The notes beneath the pieces are model-generated. The model made no database searches, was not told where the DNA came from, and saw nothing but the letters and a program-made list of their open reading frames with translations. A stretch of 23,327 bases of DNA, taken from assembly GCA_009801015.1 (NCBI GenBank), contig VHZZ01005229.1:5784-29110 (forward strand), read 5' to 3'. This stretch comes from Silene noctiflora. Taxonomy: Eukaryota; Streptophyta; Magnoliopsida; Caryophyllales; Caryophyllaceae. Below are positions 18,666 to 23,327 of this stretch, piece after piece; the first letter of the stretch is position 1; every line of letters starts with the position of its first letter. The translations under genes and the position numbers were made by a program.

Positions 18666-19016
18666 TGTAAGACCCCGGCCCAAACCTAGGGTCGAGAGCG
18701 GTCACTCATGGTAGCTTGACAGGATGTGTACATGGCCCACAGATCAACCCATGTCATTTCAAGCGCATTTTATCCTCATTCATGCGCATCTCGGAAACCT
18801 TCCCAAGAGGTCACCCATCCTAATACTACTCTCAGGCAAGCACGCTTAACTGTTGAGTTCTTTCGCATGGATAACCAGAAAAGAAAGTTCACTTTGTTGA
18901 GATATGAGTAGTACTTTCAATCGCTTTAAGCACTAGTCAGATTTTATGCCTATCATTGAACATTTTGAAGGGGGTACCTCATCCGAATAACGTCTTCGGT
19001 TCAGTGGAATAATACA
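18666..19016 (-). mobile_element. Cassandra-type TRIM solo LTR carrying 5S rRNA-like sequence
   Basis: A 351-bp insertion in the 3' LTR, bounded by TG...CA (TGTAAGACCCCGGCCC ... GGAATAATACA) and by the TSD AGGAT. Internally, on the minus strand, it contains a long 5S rRNA-like block (18786-18878). Cassandra elements are short non-autonomous LTR retrotransposons (TRIMs) of plants whose LTRs carry a 5S-derived, Pol III-type promoter region. The lone LTR with a clean duplication is a solo LTR, left by recombination between two LTRs. The minus-strand orientation is set by the 5S sense direction. An open frame inside (18726-18911, +) is not a gene. Confidence 0.87.
18786..18878 (-). other. 5S rRNA-like domain inside the Cassandra-type LTR
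   Basis: On the minus strand it reads GTTAAGCGTGCTTG, GAGAGTAGTATTAGGATGGG and TGACCTCTTGGGAAGG, closely matching the second half of plant 5S rRNA (GTTAAGCGTGCTTGGGCGAG..., AGGATGGGTGACCTCCTGGG). The GTTAAGCGTGCTTG-to-GGATGGGTGACC region covers the internal control elements (A box, intermediate element, C box). It is not a functional 5S gene: the 5' third of 5S is poorly kept. Confidence 0.87.
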
Positions 19017-19470
19017 AGGATTGTTAGACCATGCATCTAGTTGAATAGGGAGAACCAAGTCGTTGTAGGTGTCATAAGCTATAAATCAACTCGACTTTGA
19101 GACCTTAGTCTCTCTAGGTATTGTAAGATATAAACGAACTCGATCCCAACACAACAATGATTGTTTGTTTGACTAATTATTATGATTATACCATGTTTCT
19201 CCTATGAACCCATCACACCCTAGTGTTTGTTAATTATTTTTTTACGTTTCTACTTTATTACTTCTTGTTGTTTTAATTCTTTCTATTTACTTGCCTTGCT
19301 CTAGTTTAGACCAAACCCAATCCTAATTGTGACACTCGTTAACACAACTACATCTTGATTGAATGATTGGAATACCCCCGTCCTTTGGGTTCGACCTCTA
19401 CTTACTTGCTATGCTAGTTTGTTGAGATATAAATATTGTTTGATAGCTTTGACGACAATCTTTCACCGGG

Positions 19471-19758
19471 CTTCCTGCTGATCAATACCCACTAATCAAA
19501 GCATCCATAGAACATTAACGGAATTATTGGAGTAAGAGGCTTGTTGATGTCCGGATTGTCAACCAAGCGTCATCATCCTCATTACCATCTTCATACCCTC
19601 GTCAGCCTGATACTCACAACTTGATTGTCGCGAGAGATATGTTGAGTTCTACTCTTCCTACCTTATCTCCTCATGCAATACATGTTCTTGCATATAGTGA
19701 ATCTGTTATTGCAAAATACGAGGCTAATGGTCCCGAAGTTGCCGGTATACCAGAGTGA
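19471..19758 (+). pseudogene. Unknown small gene, 3' part, after the Athila-like element
   Basis: Continues the frame of 11864-11944 after the TSD: LPADQYPLIKASIEH, then TAA at codon 43 of the joined gene, then RNYWSKRLVDVRIVN, a Ser/Pro-rich spacer (SSSSLPSSYPRQPD), and LSPHAIHVLAYSESVIAKYE to TGA at 19756. The whole would be about 122 codons. One premature stop plus the retrotransposon make it dead. After the TGA the same frame runs on (WWQLEKSLLLLTDIVPDYF) to another stop at about 19837, so the original protein may have been longer. No family recognised. Position between XS-like copies suggests it belonged to the same unit, which is inference. Confidence 0.62.
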
Positions 19759-20014
19759 CCTGGTTGGTGGCAGTTGGAGAAGAGTCTTTTACTTTTAACC
19801 GATATAGTTCCGGATTATTTTAAATCTTTTGATGTTTGATGAATGTCATGAATTTTGGGCTATTATTATTTCTAATGAAATCAATGATGTTTATTGAACT
19901 TTTTCTTGCTTAATTTGATTAATTTATTGAACTTCATAGGTTACTAATCAAGATTGATCATCGTCTCAACAGATTATTAATATTGGATACTAATAATTAA
20001 GTTTAAAAATATGT

Positions 20015-20640
20015 AGCAATTCATAGTCTAAATCCAAATTTTCAATGTAAGTTAAATTTGAAATGTATGTAAATTCATAGCCGTAATTGAAATTTGCAAT
20101 GAAAATTAAATTATAACGGCTTATAAAAACTGTTGTCAATATCTAATATATAAGAACGGTTTCTCATCAATTGTTGTCAATATTTTTCCCTATTCATGAT
20201 CTAACGAGTGCATGCATGCCTATATATGAACCGTTCAGTACTCACAGTTTGACCAATGCATGCTTATATATGGACCATTCATTATCGTAATTGAAATTCG
20301 AATTTTTAATTTAAATGACAACGGTTTATATAAAATCGTTTTAAATATGTAACTTATAAGAACGGTTTTTTATCAACCGTTGTCAATTTTCTCCACTATT
20401 CGCGATTTGACCAGTGCATACATGCCTATATATGTATCGTTCAGTATTCACGATTTCACCAATACATGCTTATATATGGACAGTTCATTATCTTAATTTA
20501 AATTTAAATTTTTAATTTTAATGACAACGGTTTGCATCAACTGTTGTTAATTTAAATTTAAGTAAGAATGGTTTTGCATCAACCGTTGTTAATTTTCTTC
20601 ACTATTCACGATTTGCCAATGGACGCCATGCAGTTTATGC
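20015..20640. repeat. About 205-bp tandem repeat with ACAACGGTT/AACCGTTGT half-units
   Basis: Roughly three degenerate units. CCTATATATG.A.CGTTCAGTA recurs at about 20218 and 20424, and GACAACGGTTT at about 20319 and 20523, both about 205 bp apart; a more decayed unit begins near 20015. Each unit has GACAACGGTTT...AACCGTTGTCAAT half-repeats (AACGGTTTATATAAAATCG, ACGGTTTTTTATCAACCGTT) and a CATGCATGC / TATATATGGACC block. This facing-half-site pattern is typical of CACTA subterminal repeats. It sits directly upstream of XS-like copy 2. Confidence 0.65.
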
Positions 20641-20736
20641 AACGTTTCATTGATTTGTAGTTTGAATACAAATTTATTTTTAAATTAAATGATAACGTTA
20701 TAGCATAGTAACAAGAGTTATAGCCTTATATATTTA

Positions 20737-20746
20737 CTATAAATAG
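20737..20746 (+). promoter_or_regulatory. TATA box of XS-like copy 2
   Basis: CTATAAATAG about 97 bp upstream of the ATG at 20834, equivalent in place to the TATA box of copy 1. Confidence 0.55.
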
Positions 20747-20833
20747 CCTAACATAAGGCGTACTTAAAAACATCTATTATTCTATATTTACCACAAATAG
20801 CATATATCATACTTTATCAGTTAGATATTAATA

Positions 20834-21368
20834 ATGTCGTTGTCTACTCTTGAATTCTCGGTACCCGTTATATTAATCCTATTACATGCATAATGCACAG
20901 TCTTCCCGTCAAAGATGATGATAATGTTAAACCATATTGTAGGAGTCATACCCTTTTTAGGACACGCTCCGTAATAATGGATATACTAACGTCAAAATAG
21001 TCCACCCAATGTGGATAAGAGAGGGTGGTTTTCATGGCTATGTCCTGATCGAGTTTCAGGGGTGTGGGATTGACGATTTTCGCCAAGCCCGAAAACTTGC
21101 TGCAAGGTATGCGTCACGTGATCCTCAATTGAGGAAACATGAGTACTATAACGACGATCCTAATCGTTATGTTTTCGGTGGGCCCTACTTATGGATTGTT
21201 GTTGTTGAGGACAGTCATCTGCTAAGGTGGGAATACACGCACAATGTTACTACTGTACTGAAATCCTGGGAGGACGAAAAAGTGCCTCATTTTGATCATC
21301 GTTGTGATGCTGATATAGTAAAGTTGATTTATGATCAACTTTCTCCTGATTACCCACCCCCCGAGTGA
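20834..21368 (+). pseudogene. XS-domain-like gene, copy 2 (best preserved, two frameshifts)
   Basis: ATG 20834 opens MSLSTLEFSVPV. A frame change near 20868 leads into YINPITCIMHSLPVKDDDN, and a second near 20960 into TLRNNGYTNVKIVHPMW. From about 20967 the frame is open to TGA 21368 and encodes, in order, VKIVHPMW, GGFHGYVLIEFQGCG, DDFRQARKLAARYASRD, EYYNDDP, GPYLWIVVVEDSHLL, NVTTVLKSWEDEKVP and a Pro-rich end. The block 'GY.NVK.VHP.W...GF.GY..IEF' closely follows the XS core of SGS3/FDM proteins (GF.PVKVHPLW...GH.G.AIVEF). The copy aligns with 11004-11532 over its whole length, including the DDD and SWE.E.VP blocks. It has no coiled coil or zf-XS partner. Upstream are CACTA-like repeats; downstream come the AT microsatellite and a CACTA transposase start. 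Function is not known. Confidence 0.68.
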
Positions 21369-21658
21369 AACTCCTGTTAGAAATTTGAATTAATAATTTG
21401 CACTCTGTTTGTTGTTGGGGTTTTTTTTATATTGTTTTCTTCCCCTTTCGTTTTGTAATACTGATTTAGTGTTTTTTTTCCTTGTTTTATGTTATAATTC
21501 TAACGTTTCAATGAAAATACATTCTTGCTAATAATTGTCTTGTTTTATAGTGTGTGCGATATGTACTTTTAAATAGTTCTTATTACATATGTAAATGATT
21601 AATTAACATTGAAAATAAATAATTATGAAGCAATAGTGAAAATTACTTCATATTAAAA
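21369..21658. other. 3' flank of XS-like copy 2, no feature seen
   Basis: T-rich then AT-rich sequence. TTTCAATGAAAATAC around 21510 could be a near-upstream polyadenylation region, but nothing decisive is visible. Confidence 0.4.
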
Positions 21659-21676
21659 ACACACACACACACACAC

Positions 21677-21755
<79 letters not shown>
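21659..21755. repeat. Compound microsatellite (AC)n-(AT)n
   Basis: About 19 bp of AC repeats (21659-21677), a 3-bp interruption, then about 75 bp of pure AT dinucleotides to 21755. Length is likely to vary between individuals and to be prone to assembly error. Confidence 0.95.
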
Positions 21756-21757
<2 letters not shown>

Positions 21758-21970
21758 TAATGACAACGTTTTATTCACATTTTAAATAAATAATCTGATA
21801 TTATTATTATAAACAATATTAAAGAGATTGATTGTTTCGCAAAAGTCAAAAGGGACGACAGCGGTTTATGATGGACCGTTGTTGAATATGTTTAATAAAG
21901 ACAACGGTTTATGATGGACCGTTGCTTAGTACGTTTAATTAACAACAGTATTTATAAAACCGTTTTAAAT
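21756..21970. repeat. CACTA-type subterminal repeats
   Basis: Facing half-units: GACAGCGGTTTATGATGGACC then GTTGTTG near 21856; GACAACGGTTTATGATGGACC then GTTGC at about 21899 (about 43 bp later); and AACAACAGTATTTATAAAACC then GTTTT near 21940, plus GACAACGTTTTAT near 21762. They lie about 180-390 bp upstream of the transposase start, where CACTA elements keep their 5' subterminal repeats. No terminal CACTACAA sequence was found. Confidence 0.65.
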
Positions 21971-22147
21971 GTGTTTAATTAAATATTTAAAAAATAGGGA
22001 TTTTCATTAGAATCACCTCTTTAAATTTATTCATCAAGTTTTAACATAACAAAAGCATTAACAAGGTGTTCTCATTATTCTTGTCTTTTCAGTAGCTGTT
22101 GTCGCCGTCATTTTAATAGTCTGATTTTCATTAGAATTATTTTATAT

Positions 22148-22341
22148 ATGGCTCGAATTTGGATGTTTGATGGTAAAAAAGGTGCTTCTGTTTATGATGA
22201 TGGAATAGTTGAATTTTACAATTTTGTTCGTCAAAATTTGAAAGGCTCCTCACCAATCTCGTGCCCTTGTAATAGATGTAGTAATATTTGGTTTTTGCCT
22301 TTTTAGAGATGTGAAAATACACTTAGAAAAGAATAGTTTCA
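22148..22341 (+). pseudogene. CACTA (En/Spm) transposase, N-terminal transposase-associated domain, truncated
   Basis: ATG 22148 opens MARIWMFDGKKGASVYDDG, followed by VEFYNFVRQNLKG, ISCPCNRCSNIWFL, a TAG at 22304, then ENTLRKE, another stop and FH. This is the order of the transposase-associated domain at the start of plant CACTA TNP2-type transposases: M...WM......Y..GV..F..F........CPC..C.N, then .HL...GF. The CPC-x2-C zinc-binding cysteines are intact. Translation stops at codon 53 and the gene is cut off at 22341 by LTR-C. The short minus-strand frame here (22137-22322) is a shadow. Confidence 0.85.
22337..22341. repeat. Presumed left target-site duplication TTTCA of the LTR-C insertion
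   Basis: The five bases directly before TGTAACACTCCC. The partner copy would lie beyond the window, so this cannot be confirmed here. Confidence 0.35.
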
Positions 22342-23226
22342 TGTAACACTCCCATATACCAAGGTGCCTTACCAAGACCACCTTAGCACGTAGAGATGTT
22401 ACCATCTCGGTTACCCGAGGTACAATAGATCAAAAGAAACCATTAAGAAACAACATTTAAAGATTAAAGTTAAAGTGATACATATCCAAAACCAAAATTC
22501 CTCAAAGTGAGGTACAACCATCTCAAGACCAACATACTAAAACCAAACTATCGTAAGACAGAACGGAAGACTAGCTACGAGACTCAGTGGTGACTTCATC
22601 CCAAGCAACTCGTGAACCATCCAAGCCATACCTGTCAATCAACTTCTCACCACCCATGAATGAATCGTCNAGAAACAACATTTAAAGATTAAAGTTAAAG
22701 TGATACATATCCAAAACCAAAATTCCTCAAAGTGAGGTACAACCATCTCAAGACCAACATACTAAAACCAAACTATCGTAAGACAGAACGGAAGACTAGC
22801 TACGAGACTCAGTGGTGACTTCATCCCAAGCAACTCGTGAACCATCCAAGCCATACCTGTCAATCAACTTCTCACCACCCATGAATGAATCGTCACAGAT
22901 ACAAACACATAACGAGGCCAGTTACTGCATAACACAATAAAGAAATCATAATACCACATAACACTCCTCCAACACCACCAACACCATACATCTGACTACA
23001 CACCAAGTGTGTAGCCCTGCTAGTGGGGACCGCAGCCTTTACCACCTAAACCTCACTCACATCATAGAGCGTAAAACCCATGATCCTTAATGTGCACATC
23101 CCCCTTGTGACGGGAACCACAACGGGCGAACATGGGCGTGAAGCCATTCCCGCAAATGGACTTCACTCAGCGGAGGGCGCACATCGCGAACCATATACAA
23201 CAACAACAACAATCATCCATCATTAA
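22342..23226 (-). repeat. LTR-C, Tekay/Del-like LTR (3' end on the left)
   Basis: As read on +, it starts TGTAACACTCCC then GTGCCTTACCAAG and CATCTCGGTTACCCGAGGTAC, matching the reverse of the LTR-B 3' end. It also contains the conserved CGGGCGAACATGGGCG / GTGCACAT block near 23090-23140. Its left edge abuts CACTA sequence without a Met-type PBS, so it is the 3' LTR of a minus-strand element extending right, or a solo LTR. It contains a 224-bp exact-looking duplication at an N and seems interrupted near 23227. Confidence 0.82.
22446..22894. repeat. Two 224-bp copies separated by a single N
   Basis: 22446-22669 and 22671-22894 read identically by eye, beginning AGAAACAACATTTAAAG and ending GAATGAATCGTC, with N at 22670. 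A single ambiguous base exactly between identical copies suggests a contig-end overlap that was not merged; a true recent tandem duplication is the alternative. Confidence 0.9.
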
Positions 23227-23327
23227 TGATGCGTGCATTTCTTATAGACTTTACGGTCCATTTTAGCACGCATTTCTATGTCATTTAGGTGATTTATTGT
23301 CACTTTATGCCCCGAACATGCTACTTT
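23227..23327 (+). mobile_element. Possible start of another LTR nested in LTR-C
   Basis: From 23227 the sequence TGATGCGTGCATTTCTTATA no longer follows LTR-A/LTR-B. It begins with TG and has the TGATG.G..CATTT style of Athila/Tat-lineage LTR starts. Only 101 bp are in the window, so lineage and boundary are uncertain. Confidence 0.45.

Larger units (their letters stand above)
11945..19465 (+). mobile_element. Complete non-autonomous Athila-like LTR retrotransposon
   Basis: Full structure: TSD CCGGG, 5' LTR 11945-13732, tRNA-Asp-type PBS 13740-13757, internal region 13758-17340, polypurine tract 17341-17356, 3' LTR 17357-19465, TSD CCGGG. LTRs begin TGATGTGACTC and end in CA. The 3.6-kb internal region has only gag-like fragments and no protease, RT or integrase motifs on either strand, so it must have been moved by enzymes from an autonomous relative. 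The LTRs differ visibly by many substitutions and a 20-odd bp indel near their start, so the insertion is old. A Cassandra-type solo LTR lies in the 3' LTR. Confidence 0.9.
17357..19465 (+). repeat. 3' LTR of the non-autonomous Athila-like element
   Basis: Starts TGATGTGACTCA, ends GACGACAATCTTTCA, followed by TSD CCGGG. It spans 2109 bp because it contains the 351-bp Cassandra-type LTR (18666-19016) plus its 5-bp duplication. Compared with the 5' LTR it has lost about 20 bases near the start (around TTTACGCATCC) and shows scattered substitutions throughout. Confidence 0.9.

Noticed and set aside
18786..18878. 5S rRNA gene on the minus strand
   Set aside because: The 5' third of 5S is poorly preserved, the block lies inside a TG...CA insertion with a TSD, and no tandem array is present; it is a Cassandra-type LTR.
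10700..22000. CACTA terminal inverted repeats
   Set aside because: I looked for CACTACAA/TTGTAGTG-type ends near the ACAACGGTT repeats and found none, so no element boundary is annotated.
22137..22322. Minus-strand 61-codon frame
   Set aside because: Antisense to the CACTA transposase start, whose CPC-x2-C motif is clear on the plus strand.

Overview
The window looks like intergenic heterochromatin from a flowering plant, most likely a eudicot. The evidence is nested LTR retrotransposons of plant Ty3/gypsy lineages, a solo LTR carrying 5S rRNA-like sequence (Cassandra type), CACTA-type transposon remnants, and plant TATA-box promoters. I cannot place the species. I found no intact host gene, no tRNA gene and no functional rRNA gene. 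Almost every coding trace carries stops, frameshifts or truncations. Five N bases are present: one at 1685, three near 3548-3555 and one at 22670. The last sits between two apparently identical 224-bp copies, which looks like an assembly seam.

Layout. 1-2568: 3' end and + strand LTR (LTR-A) of a Tekay/Del-like chromovirus. 2569-5020: + strand 5' part of an Athila-like element, with an LTR tail, a tRNA-Asp-type PBS and a broken gag. 5035-10045: - strand 5' part of a second Tekay-like element, with RNase H, RT, protease, gag, a leader full of quasi-palindromes, an initiator-Met PBS and LTR-B. 10046-11532: two head-to-head pseudogenes (10479-10046 on -, 11004-11532 on +) of an XS-domain-like family, resembling the RNA-silencing factors SGS3 and FDM/IDN2. 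11864-19758: a small unknown gene split by a complete but non-autonomous Athila-like element (11945-19465). That element is flanked by the target-site duplication CCGGG, and its 3' LTR is itself interrupted by a Cassandra-type solo LTR (18666-19016, TSD AGGAT). 20015-21368: 205-bp repeats followed by a third XS-like copy. 21659-22341: an AC/AT microsatellite, CACTA-type subterminal repeats and the N-terminus of a CACTA transposase. 22342 to the end: a third Tekay-like LTR (LTR-C, - strand), itself probably interrupted near 23227 by the start of another LTR.

Two observations stand out. First, three related XS-like gene copies lie within a background of (G)ACAACGGTT...AACCGTTGT(C) repeats next to a CACTA transposase fragment. 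This suggests that a DNA transposon carried or spread a relative of an RNA-silencing gene. Second, two unrelated retrotransposon lineages carry clusters of the same quasi-palindrome, CTCG-N2-CGAG, in their LTRs. One lineage also has it in a 114-bp higher-order array in its leader. Order of events readable from the nesting: XS-like and unknown genes first, then the Athila-like and Tekay-like insertions, then Cassandra and the other nested insertions.
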